Positions 35,833-45,319 of a DNA stretch of 60,831 bases are shown here, in pieces (the stretch's first letter is position 1; each line of letters opens with the position of its first letter). The notes beneath the pieces are model-generated. The model had not been told where the DNA came from and ran no database searches. It saw only the letters and a list, made by a program, of their open reading frames with translations. The DNA is from Elioraea thermophila (ex Habib et al. 2022). Its GTDB lineage: Bacteria > Pseudomonadota > Alphaproteobacteria > Acetobacterales > Acetobacteraceae. The stretch spans positions 1-60,831 of the forward strand of contig NZ_QMDI01000001.1 in assembly GCF_003336755.1 (NCBI RefSeq), read 5' to 3'. The translations under genes were made by a program, and so were the position numbers.

Positions 35833-36806
35833 GTCGCTGCCAGGGCCGGCCGGGCGCGCTCGAGCAGGGCAGCCGCGGCCTCGTAGGCGTCCTCGACCGG
35901 CAGGGACCCCATCAGGCTCGCCGTGGTGCGGTGGTCGAAGCCGGGGGCCGAGATGAGCTCGGCCATCGGCACCCGCGTGCGGGCGACCGCCGTCAGCCGC
36001 CCCGTCGGGGCGTACTGCTCGACGGGCGAGGGGCCGAACAACCCGAGCGTCGGGGCGCCGGCGGCCGCGGCGAGATGCATCAGCCCCGAATCGTTGCCGA
36101 CGAAGAGGGCGCAGCGCGCGAGGCAGGCGGCGGCTTCCGTGAGACTGAGGCGGCCGACCAGGTCGATCGTCCGCCCGCGCGGCAGGGCGGCGAGAACGGG
36201 GCGGGCGAGTGTCGCCTCGGCCTCGCCGGGGCCGGCGAAGACCGCCGCCCGCGCCCCCGGCAAGGGCCCGTCCGCCGCCGACAGCCGATCAAACAGCGCA
36301 ACGAACCGCTCGGGCGCCCAGACTTTGCCGCGCCAGTTCGCCGTCGGGCCGAGCCCGATCACCGGCGGCCCGGGCGGGATCAGCATCTCGGCCCGCGCGC
36401 GATCCTGCTGCGAGGTCCACACCACCGGCGCAGGCGGTGGGTCGAGGCCCAGCACGGACCCGATTTGCGCCAGCCGCGAAAGGTCTTTCCGTCGCGCGCC
36501 CATCACGGCGCGCCGCCCTGCCGGCACCAGCCAGGCGAGCGCCGAGCCCCGAAGATCCACCACCAGGTCCCACCACGTGCCCACCACCTCCGCCCAGAGG
36601 CCGAGCCAATGCCCGGCGAAGGGCCGCTTCTCGAGCGTGATCACCCGCTCCCTGCCCGGCATGTGGGCGAAGAGGCCGGCAGCGGCCGGACCGCAGGCGA
36701 GCGTGATGCGCGGCTCGGCGTGTGTGCGCAGCAGATGGTCGATGAGGCCCGTCGAAAGCACGGCATCGCCGATCCGGGTTGCGGTGACGAACAGGATCCG
36801 GCTCAT
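35829..36806 (-). CDS. glycosyltransferase family 9 (heptosyltransferase-like)
   Basis: A 325-residue GT-B enzyme of the ADP-heptose:LPS heptosyltransferase family. The N-terminus ILFVTATRIGDAVLSTGLIDHLL is the family start, with DLVVDLRGSALAWLV in the first domain. The second domain has IGLGPTANWRGKVWAPERF, then CALFVGNDSGLMHLAAAAGAPTLGLFGPSPVEQYAP, the conserved donor site. The ATG at 36806 was chosen to match this N-terminus; the upstream extension is arginine-rich noise. First gene of the six-gene operon and divergent from ygfZ with 65 bases between starts. Confidence 0.92.
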   Translation of the reverse strand: MSRILFVTATRIGDAVLSTGLIDHLLRTHAEPRITLACGPAAAGLFAHMPGRERVITLEKRPFAGHWLGLWAEVVGTWWDLVVDLRGSALAWLVPAGRRAVMGARRKDLSRLAQIGSVLGLDPPPAPVVWTSQQDRARAEMLIPPGPPVIGLGPTANWRGKVWAPERFVALFDRLSAADGPLPGARAAVFAGPGEAEATLARPVLAALPRGRTIDLVGRLSLTEAAACLARCALFVGNDSGLMHLAAAAGAPTLGLFGPSPVEQYAPTGRLTAVARTRVPMAELISAPGFDHRTTASLMGSLPVEDAYEAAAALLERARPALAAT

Positions 36807-36871
36807 GCGCGGGCGTCTAGCACAGCCGAGACGGGATTGCGCGAGGTGGTGGCGCGCGCCATCTCCCGTCC

Positions 36872-37699
36872 ATGCCGATCGCCGAACTGCCCGCCCGGGG
36901 CGTCGTGGCCGTCTCCGGGCCCGACGCACGACCTTTCCTGCAGGGGCTCGTCTCCAACGACGTCGCGCGCGTCGGCGCGAGCGAGACCGCCGTGTGGGCG
37001 GCGCTGCTCACCCCGCAGGGCAAGTGGCTCGCCGACTTCTTCCTCCTCGCCGATGGCGAGCGGATCCTGCTCGAGTGCGAACGCGCCCAGGCGGCGTGGC
37101 TCGCGTCGCATCTCGCGCGCTACCGGCTGCGGGCGAAGGTGGACGTTGCTGACGAGAGCGATCGCTGGACGGTATTCGCCGCCTGGCGTGACGGCGCGCC
37201 GGTCGGGCTTGCCGCGCGCGATCCGCGCCTGCCCGAGGCGGGGTGGCGGTGTCTGGCTTCCCCGGGTGCCCTGCGACCCGACGCGACGGCGGAGGACTAC
37301 GACCACCACCGTCTCGCTCTCGGCCTGCCGGAGGGTTCCCGCGACCTTGAGAGCGGGCGGACCGTGCTGCTGGAGGCGGGCTTCGACGAGCTGAACGGCA
37401 TCTCCTGGACCAAGGGGTGCTGGATGGGCCAGGAGCTGACCGCGCGCACGAAGTACCGCGGCCTGGTGAAGAAGCGATTGGTTCCCGTGCGGGTCGAGGG
37501 CCCGCTGCCAGCGCCCGGCACGCCGGTCCTGCGCGACGGGGCTGAGGTCGGCACGATCCGATCGGGCCGGGAGGATCGGGCGCTCGCCTTCCTTCGTCTC
37601 GACGCCCTGGCGGGCCCCGAGCCGCTGATGTGCGGCGAGGCACGGCTCCGGCCCGCGATCCCGGCCTGGATGCGACTTCCGGCCGAGAGCCCGGCATGA
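36872..37699 (+). CDS. ygfZ: YgfZ/GcvT-domain folate-binding protein
   Basis: A 275-residue tetrahydrofolate-binding protein of the YgfZ (IBA57) family, involved in assembly or repair of iron-sulphur clusters. It begins with a GcvT-like FLQGLVSNDVARV, and carries the signature KGCWMGQELTARTKYRGLVKKRL near residues 182-204, whose KGCx(2)GQE cysteine is the hallmark. The end GTIRSGREDRALAFLRLDAL matches the C-terminal barrel. Its stop shares ATGA with the downstream methyltransferase. Confidence 0.93.
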   Translation: MPIAELPARGVVAVSGPDARPFLQGLVSNDVARVGASETAVWAALLTPQGKWLADFFLLADGERILLECERAQAAWLASHLARYRLRAKVDVADESDRWTVFAAWRDGAPVGLAARDPRLPEAGWRCLASPGALRPDATAEDYDHHRLALGLPEGSRDLESGRTVLLEAGFDELNGISWTKGCWMGQELTARTKYRGLVKKRLVPVRVEGPLPAPGTPVLRDGAEVGTIRSGREDRALAFLRLDALAGPEPLMCGEARLRPAIPAWMRLPAESPA

Positions 37700-38247
37700 C
37701 GGGGCGGCGGGAGGTCGAGACCGACGCGGGCGCCGATCACGCGCGCCAGCAAGCCGAAGCGGCGGACGGACCGGACGTGATGGACGGGTCGCCGCCGCCC
37801 GTCGCCGTCCATCCGCCGATCCTGTTTCCGGCCGTCCTCGGTGTTGCGCTCGTCCTCGATCGGCTCGCCCCCCTCGTCACCACGCCCTGGCCGGCCCCGC
37901 TCCGCTTCGGCCTCGGCGGTCTGCTGGTCGCGCTCGCCATGCTGCTCGCCGGCTGGGCGGCCTGGGTCTTCCATCGCGCCGGCACCGCGATCCCCACCTT
38001 CCGCCCGGCGCGACGCTTCGTCTCCTCGGGGCCTTACGCCTTCACGCGCAACCCGATGTATCTCGGGCTCGTGCTGCTGCTGGCCGGTCTCGGCCTGATG
38101 CTGGCGAGCGGCTGGACGCTGCTCTTCGTGCCGGTCTTCGTCGCGCTGATGGACCGGCTCGTGATCGCGCGCGAGGAGCCCTATCTGGAAGCCCGTTTCG
38201 GCGATCCCTACCGCGCCTATCTGCGTCGCGTCAGGCGCTGGATCTGA
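37696..38247 (+). CDS. isoprenylcysteine carboxylmethyltransferase-family membrane protein
   Basis: A 183-residue membrane protein. About 40 polar residues precede hydrophobic helices near 46-60, 72-95 and 122-152. The C-terminal SAM-binding signature reads RFVSSGPYAFTRNPMYLGLVLLLAG and later EEPYLEARFGDPYRAYLRRVRRW, typical of the ICMT/PEMT-like family in bacteria. Substrates of the bacterial members are mostly unknown; lipid or quinone-like acceptors are possible. It overlaps ygfZ and converges with ppdK, with 60 bases between stops. Confidence 0.88.
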   Translation: MTGRREVETDAGADHARQQAEAADGPDVMDGSPPPVAVHPPILFPAVLGVALVLDRLAPLVTTPWPAPLRFGLGGLLVALAMLLAGWAAWVFHRAGTAIPTFRPARRFVSSGPYAFTRNPMYLGLVLLLAGLGLMLASGWTLLFVPVFVALMDRLVIAREEPYLEARFGDPYRAYLRRVRRWI

Positions 38248-38307
38248 CGACGCGGCGCAAGCCGGGGTTGGCGGCGAGCAGCCATCCTCGCACCCGGTCC
38301 GTCCGCC

Positions 38308-41004
38308 TCAGGCCGTGCGGTCGACGCCGCCCTCGCCGAGCGCGGCCTGCGCGGCGGCGAGCCGCGCGACCGGCACGCGGTAGGGCGAGCAGGAGACGTA
38401 ATCGAGCCCGACACGCTGGCAGAACGCGATCGAGGCCGGATCCCCCCCATGCTCGCCGCAGATGCCGAGCTTGAGCGCGGGCCTGGTGCGACGTCCCTTT
38501 TCCACCGCGATGCGCACCATCTCGCCCACGCCTTCGACGTCGAGCGTGACGAACGGGTCCTTCGGCAGGATTCCCTTCTCGACGTAGAGCGGCAGGAACT
38601 TGCCGGCATCGTCGCGCGAGAGGCCGAACACGGTCTGGGTGAGGTCGTTGGTGCCGAAGGAGAAGAAGTCGGCGACCTCGGCGATGCGGTCGGCGATCAG
38701 CGCGGCGCGCGGCAGCTCGATCATGGTGCCCACACTGTACTCGAGGCGCCGCCCCCGTTCGGCGAACACCGCCTCCGCCGTCGCCTCGACCAGGCCGCGT
38801 GTGATCTCGAGCTCCTTCTTCAGCCCGACAAGGGGGATCATGATCTCCGGGATCGGCGCCGCCCCGGTCTCTTCGGCGATGTCGAGCGCGGCCTCGAAGA
38901 TGGCGCGTGCCTGCATCTCGTAGATCTCGGGGTAGGAGATGCCGAGGCGGCAGCCGCGATGCCCGAGCATCGGGTTCGATTCGGAGAGCTCAATCAGGCG
39001 CTGGCGCACGGCGGCGAGATCGACGCCGAGCGCCTCGGCGACCTCGGCGAGTTCGTGTTCGCCGTGCGGCAGGAACTCGTGCAGCGGCGGATCGAGCAGG
39101 CGGATGGTGACGGGAAGCCCCGCCATGATGCGGAAGAGATCGGCGAAGTCCTTGCGCTGGAACGGCAGCAGCCGCGCGATCGCGCGCCGGCGCCCGGCCT
39201 CGTCCGCGCTCATGATCATCTCGCGCACGGCGAGGATGCGCTCGGGGTCGAAGAACATGTGCTCGGTGCGGCAGAGCCCGATTCCTTCCGCGCCGAAGCG
39301 CCGGGCGGTTTCCGCGTCGGGCGGGGTCTCGGCGTTGGTGCGCACCTTCAGCGTGCGCACCTCGTCGGCCCAGGACATGAGGGTGGCGAAGTCGCCGGAG
39401 AGTTTCGGCTCGATCATCGGCACCGCGCCGAGGAACACCTCGCCCGATGCCCCGTCGATGGTGACGGTCTCGCCGGCGCGCACCACCTGTCCGCCCCCAG
39501 AGAGGGTTTGCGACGCGTAGTCGACGACGAGCCCGCCGGCACCCACCACGCAGGGCCTGCCCATGCCGCGCGCGACCACCGCGGCGTGGCTCGTCATGCC
39601 GCCGCGCGTGGTGACGATGCCCTTCGCGGCGTGCATGCCGTGGATGTCCTCGGGGCTCGTCTCGATCCGCACCAGGATCACGCTCTCGCCCTTCTGCGCC
39701 CGCGCTTCGGCCTCATCCGCCGAGAACACGACCGCGCCCGAGGCGGCGCCGGGAGAGGCGGGCAGCCCCTTGCCGAGCAGGGTTCGCTTCGCGCTCGGAT
39801 CAAGCGTCGGGTGCAGCAACTGGTCGAGGCCCGAGGGGCTGACGCGCTGGATCGCCTCCGCGCGGCTGATCAGCCCCTCGTTCGCCATGTCGACAGCGAT
39901 CTTCAGCCCCGCCGCCGCCGTGCGCTTGCCGTTGCGCGTCTGCAGCATGTAGAGCTTCTTTTTCTGCACCGTGAACTCGATGTCCTGCATGTCGCGATAG
40001 TGCCGCTCCAGCACCTCGCGCACGCGCAACAGTTCGGCGTACACCTCGGGCATCGCCTCCTCCATGGAGACTTCGCCCGGCTTGGCGGCGGCGCGCGACA
40101 GCGGCTGCGGCGTGCGGATGCCGGCCACCACGTCCTCGCCCTGCGCGTTGACGAGATATTCCCCGTAGAGGACGTTCTCGCCGGTCGAGGGGTCGCGGGT
40201 GAAGCACACCCCGGTGGCGCAGTCGTCGCCCATGTTGCCAAAGACCATCGCCTGCACGTTCACCGCCGTGCCCCAGTCCGAGGGAATGTCGTGCAGGCGG
40301 CGGTAGGTGATGGCGCGCGCGTTCATCCACGAGCCGAAGACCGCGCCGATCGCGGCCCAGAGCTGGGCGCGCGGATCCTGCGGGAACGGCTTGCCGGTGG
40401 CCTCCCGCACGATCGCCTTGTAGCCGGCGACAACGCGCCGCCAATCGTCGGCGGTGAGCGCCGTGTCCGCGGTGATGCGCCGATCGAGCTTCACCTCGTC
40501 GATGATCTCCTCGAAGCGGTGGTGATCGACGCCGAGCACGACGCCGCCGAACATCTGGATGAAGCGGCGGTACGAATCCCAGGCGAAACGATCATCGCCG
40601 CTCATCCGTGCAAGCCCCTCGACCGTCTCGTCGTTCAGCCCGAGATTGAGCACGGTGTCCATCATCCCCGGCATGGAGACGCGCGCCCCGGAGCGGACGG
40701 AGACGAGCAAAGGGCGCTCGGGGTCGCCGAACCGGAGCCCGACGGCCTCCTCGATGCCGCGCAAGGCCTCGTCGACCTGCGTCTCAAGCCCCTCGGGGTA
40801 GCGGCGGTCGTTGCGGTAGAATGCGGTGCAGACCTCGGTGGTGATGGTGAAGCCGGGCGGCACGGGCAGGCCGATCGCCGCCATCTCGGCGAGATTGGCC
40901 CCCTTGCCGCCGAGCAGGTTGCGCATGTCCGCCCGCCCCTCGTTGCGGCCCGCGCCGAACGCATAGACCCACTTCGCCGCTGTGACGGTATCCATCACGG
41001 TCAT
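38308..41004 (-). CDS. ppdK: pyruvate, phosphate dikinase
   Basis: An 898-residue enzyme interconverting pyruvate + ATP + Pi and phosphoenolpyruvate. The N-terminal ATP-grasp part has NLLGGKGANLAEMAAIGLPVPPGF and SGARVSMPGMMDTVLNLGLND. The central swivelling domain carries the phospho-histidine in GGMTSHAAVVARGMGRPCVVG, and the C-terminal PEP-binding barrel has EGIGLCRTEHMFF, SFGTNDLTQTVFGLSRDD and GICGEHGGDP. The ATG at 41004 overlaps the glyS stop (ATGA); a second ATG lies three codons in. PPDK behind glyQS is the usual alphaproteobacterial order. Confidence 0.96.
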   Translation of the reverse strand: MTVMDTVTAAKWVYAFGAGRNEGRADMRNLLGGKGANLAEMAAIGLPVPPGFTITTEVCTAFYRNDRRYPEGLETQVDEALRGIEEAVGLRFGDPERPLLVSVRSGARVSMPGMMDTVLNLGLNDETVEGLARMSGDDRFAWDSYRRFIQMFGGVVLGVDHHRFEEIIDEVKLDRRITADTALTADDWRRVVAGYKAIVREATGKPFPQDPRAQLWAAIGAVFGSWMNARAITYRRLHDIPSDWGTAVNVQAMVFGNMGDDCATGVCFTRDPSTGENVLYGEYLVNAQGEDVVAGIRTPQPLSRAAAKPGEVSMEEAMPEVYAELLRVREVLERHYRDMQDIEFTVQKKKLYMLQTRNGKRTAAAGLKIAVDMANEGLISRAEAIQRVSPSGLDQLLHPTLDPSAKRTLLGKGLPASPGAASGAVVFSADEAEARAQKGESVILVRIETSPEDIHGMHAAKGIVTTRGGMTSHAAVVARGMGRPCVVGAGGLVVDYASQTLSGGGQVVRAGETVTIDGASGEVFLGAVPMIEPKLSGDFATLMSWADEVRTLKVRTNAETPPDAETARRFGAEGIGLCRTEHMFFDPERILAVREMIMSADEAGRRRAIARLLPFQRKDFADLFRIMAGLPVTIRLLDPPLHEFLPHGEHELAEVAEALGVDLAAVRQRLIELSESNPMLGHRGCRLGISYPEIYEMQARAIFEAALDIAEETGAAPIPEIMIPLVGLKKELEITRGLVEATAEAVFAERGRRLEYSVGTMIELPRAALIADRIAEVADFFSFGTNDLTQTVFGLSRDDAGKFLPLYVEKGILPKDPFVTLDVEGVGEMVRIAVEKGRRTRPALKLGICGEHGGDPASIAFCQRVGLDYVSCSPYRVPVARLAAAQAALGEGGVDRTA

Positions 41005-43016
41005 CCTTCGAGCTTGGAGAAGTCCGCCACGCGCGCCATCGCGCGACGCACGCGGGAGAGAAGCCTGAGGCGGTTCGCCCGCAAGGCGGAATCGGGATCG
41101 TTGACGGTGACGCGGTCGAAGAAGGCGTCGAGCGGCGCCCTGAGTGCTGCGAGCGTGGCCATCGCCTCCGTGAACCGTTCCTCGGCGAGCTCGCGCGCAA
41201 GCGTTGGCTCCACCGCGTCGAGTGCGGCGGCGAGCGCCCGCTCCTCGGCGGCGGCGAAGAGCGCGGCTTCGGGCGGATCGTCGTGGCTGCGGCCGTCCTT
41301 CCGTTCCTCGATGCGCAGGATGTTCACCGCCCGGGCATGCGCGGTGCGGAGATTCGCTCCATCCTCCGAGGCGAGGAAGGTCTCGAGCGCGTCGGCGAGC
41401 GACAGCACGCGAACGAGATCTCCGTCCACACCCCGCCCCAGCACGGCGGCGACGATGTCGTGCCGCTTGCCTTCGGCGCGGAGCTGCACGCGCAGCCGCT
41501 CGGCGATGAAGTCGAGCACGTCGGCCGACACGAAGTGGCCCAGATCGAGCCTGACGCGATTGTCCCGCACGATGCGCACGACGCCGAGGGCGGCGCGGCG
41601 CAAAGCGAAGGGATCGCCCGAACCCGTCGGCTTCTCGCCGATGGCGAAGAAGCCGGCGAGCTGGTCGAGGCGGTCGGCAAGGGCGAGCGCGATCGAAACG
41701 GGCTCCGCCGGCACCTCGTCCTCCGCGCCCCTCGGCGCGTAGTGGTCGCGGATCGCGTTCGCCACCTCGCCGTCCTCGCCGTGCGCGAGCGCGTAGTAGC
41801 GGCCCATCACCCCCTGCAGTTCGGGAAATTCGCCGACCATGCCGGAGACGAGATCGGCCTTGCAGAGCAGCGCGGCGCGCTCGGCCTTGGCGCGATCCGC
41901 ACCCACCAGAGGGGCGAGCTCGCCTGCGAGCCGCACGAGGCGATCGACGCGGTCGCGCTGCGAGCCGAGCTTGGCGTGGAACGTCACCTCGGCGAGCTTC
42001 GGCAGCAGCGTTTCGAGCGGGCGCTTCAGATCCTCGTTCCAGAAGAACCGGGCATCCGCCAGCCGCGCGCGCAGCACGCGCTCGTTGCCGGCGACGATCG
42101 CGGACCCGCCGTCGGCGGCGGCGATGTTCGCGATGACGATGAAGCGCGGCGCTGCCGAGCCGTCCGGACGGCGCAGCGAAAGATAGCGCTGGTTCACGCG
42201 CATCGAGGTGCGCAGGACCTCCGGTGGTAGGTCCATGAACGCCTCGTCGATCCGCCCGATCAGCGCCACCGGCCACTCGGTGAGGCCGGCGATCTCGGCG
42301 ACGAGGGCGGGATCCTCGACGACGGAGAGCCCCTCGGCCTCGGCCAGGCGCGCGGCGTCGCGACGGATCAGCGCCTCGCGCTCCGCCGCATCGAGGATGA
42401 CGTGCCGGGCGGCAAGCTCGGCCCGGTAGTCGGCGAAGCCGCCGACGGCGAAGGCGCCGGGGGCGAGGAACCGATGCCCCTCCGTTTCGTTCCCCGCACG
42501 CAACCCATGCCCGTCGTCATCACCCTCGGCGAGGGCGAAGGGGACGACCGTCCCGTCGAGCAGGCAGAGGATGCGCCTGAGCGGACGCACCCAGGTGAAG
42601 GACGATCTGCCCGACCAGCGCATCGACTTCGGCCAGGGAAAGCGGCGGAGAAGGGAGGGCAGTTCGCGCGCCACCACCTCTGCGGCCGGAACCGAGGGCA
42701 CGATGCGGTCGAGAACGAGATAGCCGCCCTCCTCCCGCACCGCCTCGCGCGTTGCCCCGTGCTTGCGCAGGAAGCCGGCGAGCGCGGCTTCGGGCGCGCC
42801 GGCGCGCGGCCCGCGCTCGACCGTCCGCTCCTCGGGCGTGGCGGCGGCGACCTGCGCCACCAGGGCCAACCGCCGCGGACCGTGGAAAGTCCGCACGTCC
42901 GCGGGCGAGAGAGAAGCGAGGGCAGCCGAGACGAGCCGCGCCAGATCCTCGGCCGCGCGCGCCTGCATGCGGGCCGGGATCTCCTCGGAGAAGAGCTCGA
43001 GCAGGAGTTCCGGCAT
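41001..43016 (-). CDS. glyS: glycine-tRNA ligase beta subunit
   Basis: A 671-residue subunit of the tetrameric alpha2-beta2 glycyl-tRNA synthetase; it binds tRNA-Gly. It starts MPELLLELFSEEIPARMQ and shows FHGPRRLALV, KSMRWSGRSSFTWVRPLRRI, MRVNQRYLSLR, KLGSQRDRVDRLVRLA and RAALLCKADLVSGMVGEFPELQGVMGRYYA. A DALR-type anticodon-binding region closes the protein. Seven bases separate it from glyQ and it overlaps ppdK. Confidence 0.96.
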   Translation of the reverse strand: MPELLLELFSEEIPARMQARAAEDLARLVSAALASLSPADVRTFHGPRRLALVAQVAAATPEERTVERGPRAGAPEAALAGFLRKHGATREAVREEGGYLVLDRIVPSVPAAEVVARELPSLLRRFPWPKSMRWSGRSSFTWVRPLRRILCLLDGTVVPFALAEGDDDGHGLRAGNETEGHRFLAPGAFAVGGFADYRAELAARHVILDAAEREALIRRDAARLAEAEGLSVVEDPALVAEIAGLTEWPVALIGRIDEAFMDLPPEVLRTSMRVNQRYLSLRRPDGSAAPRFIVIANIAAADGGSAIVAGNERVLRARLADARFFWNEDLKRPLETLLPKLAEVTFHAKLGSQRDRVDRLVRLAGELAPLVGADRAKAERAALLCKADLVSGMVGEFPELQGVMGRYYALAHGEDGEVANAIRDHYAPRGAEDEVPAEPVSIALALADRLDQLAGFFAIGEKPTGSGDPFALRRAALGVVRIVRDNRVRLDLGHFVSADVLDFIAERLRVQLRAEGKRHDIVAAVLGRGVDGDLVRVLSLADALETFLASEDGANLRTAHARAVNILRIEERKDGRSHDDPPEAALFAAAEERALAAALDAVEPTLARELAEERFTEAMATLAALRAPLDAFFDRVTVNDPDSALRANRLRLLSRVRRAMARVADFSKLEG

Positions 43017-43023
43017 CGTACCG

Positions 43024-43938
43024 TCACCCCACGGCGAGCGCGGGCTGTCCGCCGGCGCGTTCGCCCGCGAGCCAGGCCTCGCAACACGCCTTCGCCAGGG
43101 CCCGCACGCGGGCGATGAAGGCGGCGCGCTCGGCCACGCTGATCACGCCCCGCGCATCGAGCAGGTTGAAGCGGTGCGAGGCCATGATGCACTGATCGTA
43201 GGCCGGAAAGGCGAGCCCTTTCGCGATCAGGGCGGAACATTCCCGCTCCGCATCCTCGAACTGGCGCAGCAGTGTGGCCGTGTCCGCATGCTCGAAGTTG
43301 TAGGCGGAGAACTCGCGCTCGGCGCGGAGGAACACGTCGCCGTAGCAGAGGGGGGCGGCCGCGGCGGGATCGTTGAAGGGAAGGTCGAACACGTTCTCGA
43401 CGCCGAGGATGTACATCGCCAGCCGCTCGAGCCCCAAGGTGAGCTCGACCGAGGGCACCTCGCAAGCGATGCCGCCCACCTGCTGGAAATAGGTGAACTG
43501 GGTGATCTCCATCCCGTCGCACCACACCTCCCACCCGAGCCCCCAGGCGCCCAAGGTCGGGCTCTCCCAGTCGTCCTCGACGAAGCGGAAATCGTGCCGA
43601 AGCGGGTCGAGGCCGAGATCGCGGTAGCAGTCGAGCAGCAAGCCCTGCGGGTCGGGCGGGGCGGGCTTCAGGATCACCTGGTACTGGTAGTAGTGCTGCA
43701 GGCGGTTCGGGTTCTCACCGTAGCGGCCATCGGCCGGGCGACGGCAGGGCTGCACGTAGGCGGCGTTCCAGGCGGCGGGGCCGAGCGCCCGCAACGTGGT
43801 GGCGGGGTGAAAGGTGCCGGCCCCCATCTCGAGGTCATAGGGTTGCAGGATGACGCAGCCGCGGTCGGCCCAGAACGCGTTGAGACGCAGGATCACCTCC
43901 TGGAAGGAACGCGGGGCGGGGCGGACGGCGACGGTCAT
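43024..43938 (-). CDS. glyQ: glycine-tRNA ligase alpha subunit
   Basis: The catalytic subunit, 304 residues, forming glycyl-adenylate. It begins with the family pattern [44 protein letters not shown], then [57 protein letters not shown] (class II motifs) and [21 protein letters not shown]. Length matches E. coli GlyQ. It precedes glyS in the same operon. Confidence 0.97.
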   Translation of the reverse strand: MTVAVRPAPRSFQEVILRLNAFWADRGCVILQPYDLEMGAGTFHPATTLRALGPAAWNAAYVQPCRRPADGRYGENPNRLQHYYQYQVILKPAPPDPQGLLLDCYRDLGLDPLRHDFRFVEDDWESPTLGAWGLGWEVWCDGMEITQFTYFQQVGGIACEVPSVELTLGLERLAMYILGVENVFDLPFNDPAAAAPLCYGDVFLRAEREFSAYNFEHADTATLLRQFEDAERECSALIAKGLAFPAYDQCIMASHRFNLLDARGVISVAERAAFIARVRALAKACCEAWLAGERAGGQPALAVG

Positions 43939-43997
43939 GGTGGCGGGAGGCAGCGTTCGCAGCTAAGCGCACGGAAAGGCGGCGCGCGTATGGCGGT

Positions 43998-44303
43998 TCA
44001 TGCCGCGGTTCCGCCGCGCGGTTCGCTCGCCCGTGCCGCGGCAAGCGCCGGGATCGGGCAGTCGGGGCGGCCGCAGCCGTCGGTCGCGCTGCTCGGCAGG
44101 TAGGCGCGGCAGACCGGGCATTCCTGCATCTCCTCCGCCTCTTCGCCCGGTTCCGACGCCGCCTCGGCCTTCTCCCCCTCGACCGCGGCCGCCGTGCCGG
44201 CGGACTGACCCAGGGTCGGCGCGGCAGGGCCTTGCTTCGTCACCATCCGATAGAGGTACCAGACCCCGGCCAGCACGAGGCCGAGCAGCAGGAGACGGAT
44301 CAC
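43998..44303 (-). CDS. small membrane-anchored zinc-ribbon-like protein
   Basis: A 101-residue protein starting with GTG. One N-terminal membrane helix (IRLLLLGLVLAGVWYLYRMV) precedes a 40-residue acidic, Ala-rich linker. The C-terminus holds four cysteines, CPVCRAYLPSSATDGCGRPDC, spaced like a metal-binding ribbon. It resembles the PP0621-type small proteins of proteobacteria, whose role is unknown. It lies 59 bases ahead of glyQ and about 70 bases after the sppA-like gene on the same strand. Confidence 0.75.
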   Translation of the reverse strand: MIRLLLLGLVLAGVWYLYRMVTKQGPAAPTLGQSAGTAAAVEGEKAEAASEPGEEAEEMQECPVCRAYLPSSATDGCGRPDCPIPALAAARASEPRGGTAA

Positions 44304-44374
44304 GCGCGCCGCACCCTCAGGTTCACCCTGCCCGCGTTCTAGGCCATCCCGCGCCTAGGGTGAACCGCGCCCGC

Positions 44375-45211
44375 TCACAGCCCGAACCGGGCATAGGCGG
44401 CCCGTTCCTCGAGTGCTGCGGTCGCCGCCCCGACGATCCCCTCGGGACTGGGCAGGAGCCGGGTCCACCACGGCCGCCGGCCGGTGCCGTACACCGCGAA
44501 GCGAACCTCCTCGCCGTGCCGCGCCCGCATGGTGGAACGCACCTCGCCGATCCCATCTGCCAGCCCAAGCGCTACCGCCTTCGCCCCGGTCCAGACCTCG
44601 CCCGAGAACAGCAACGCCTCCTCGCCGCGCAGCTTGCCGCCCCGCCGCTCCCGCACCCAGGCCTTGAACCGCTCGTGCAGGTCCGCCTGCACCGACTTCA
44701 GCCGAGCGATGTCCTCCTCGCGCGCGGGCAGGAAGGGGTCGAGCAGGGATTTGCGCTCCCCCGCCGTGTAAAGGCGCCGTTCCACGCCGATCCGGCCCAA
44801 CAGGCGGGCGAAGCCGAAGGAGGCGGAGATGACGCCGATCGAGCCGAGGATGGAGGTTTCCCGGCACAGGATCTCGTCGGCGGCGCAGGCGAGCCAGTAG
44901 CCCCCCGATGCGGCGACGTCCTCGACGAAGGCCGTCACCTTCACCCCTTCCTCGGCGGCGTGCTGGCGCACCCTCTGCGCGATCAGGTCGGACTGGGTCG
45001 CCGAGCCCCCGGGCGAGTTGATGATCAGCGCCACCTCGGCGAGGCGGCGGGCGCGGAAGGCGCGGGCGAGCGTAGGCCCCACGGTCTCCACGTTGAGCGT
45101 CATTCGGCCGAAGCCGGCGCGCGGCGCGATCAGGCCCGCGAGCGGGACGACGGCGACTACCGGCGGCGGGGAGAGGATCCGGCGAAGCAAGGAGGCCATG
45201 CGGCGAGACAT
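44375..45211 (-). CDS. sppA: S49 family signal-peptide peptidase-like serine protease
   Basis: A 278-residue single-domain S49 peptidase of the SohB/short-SppA kind. Strand and loop LIINSPGGSATQSDLIAQRV precede VEDVAASGGYWLACAADEILC, whose SGGY serine is the nucleophile (near residue 115). The lysine of the Ser-Lys dyad is expected in the TAGERKSLLDPF segment. The start ATG (45211, MSRRM) follows the divergent DUF2076 gene by about 110 bases, and a second ATG lies four codons in. No clear signal peptide, though residues 15-30 are hydrophobic. Probable inner-membrane quality control role. Confidence 0.88.
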   Translation of the reverse strand: MSRRMASLLRRILSPPPVVAVVPLAGLIAPRAGFGRMTLNVETVGPTLARAFRARRLAEVALIINSPGGSATQSDLIAQRVRQHAAEEGVKVTAFVEDVAASGGYWLACAADEILCRETSILGSIGVISASFGFARLLGRIGVERRLYTAGERKSLLDPFLPAREEDIARLKSVQADLHERFKAWVRERRGGKLRGEEALLFSGEVWTGAKAVALGLADGIGEVRSTMRARHGEEVRFAVYGTGRRPWWTRLLPSPEGIVGAATAALEERAAYARFGL

Positions 45212-45319
45212 GCACGCGCCGGTCGCCGTCGCAAGGACGGACGCTTCCGGGAAGCGCCGCTCGGCTTGATCGGGCGGCAGGTGCGGACCATCTCCCGGCC
45301 GCCAGGGAAGGAGGCCGGG

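Noticed and set aside
38449-41742. Plus-strand open frame of about 1100 codons opposite ppdK and glyS.
   Set aside because: Shadow of the genuine minus-strand genes, which have full conserved motifs; its translation is low-complexity.
38308-42276. A glyS-ppdK fusion suggested by one open frame of 1322 codons.
   Set aside because: The upstream part is out of frame with glyS and meaningless; ppdK starts normally at 41004 with an ATGA overlap.
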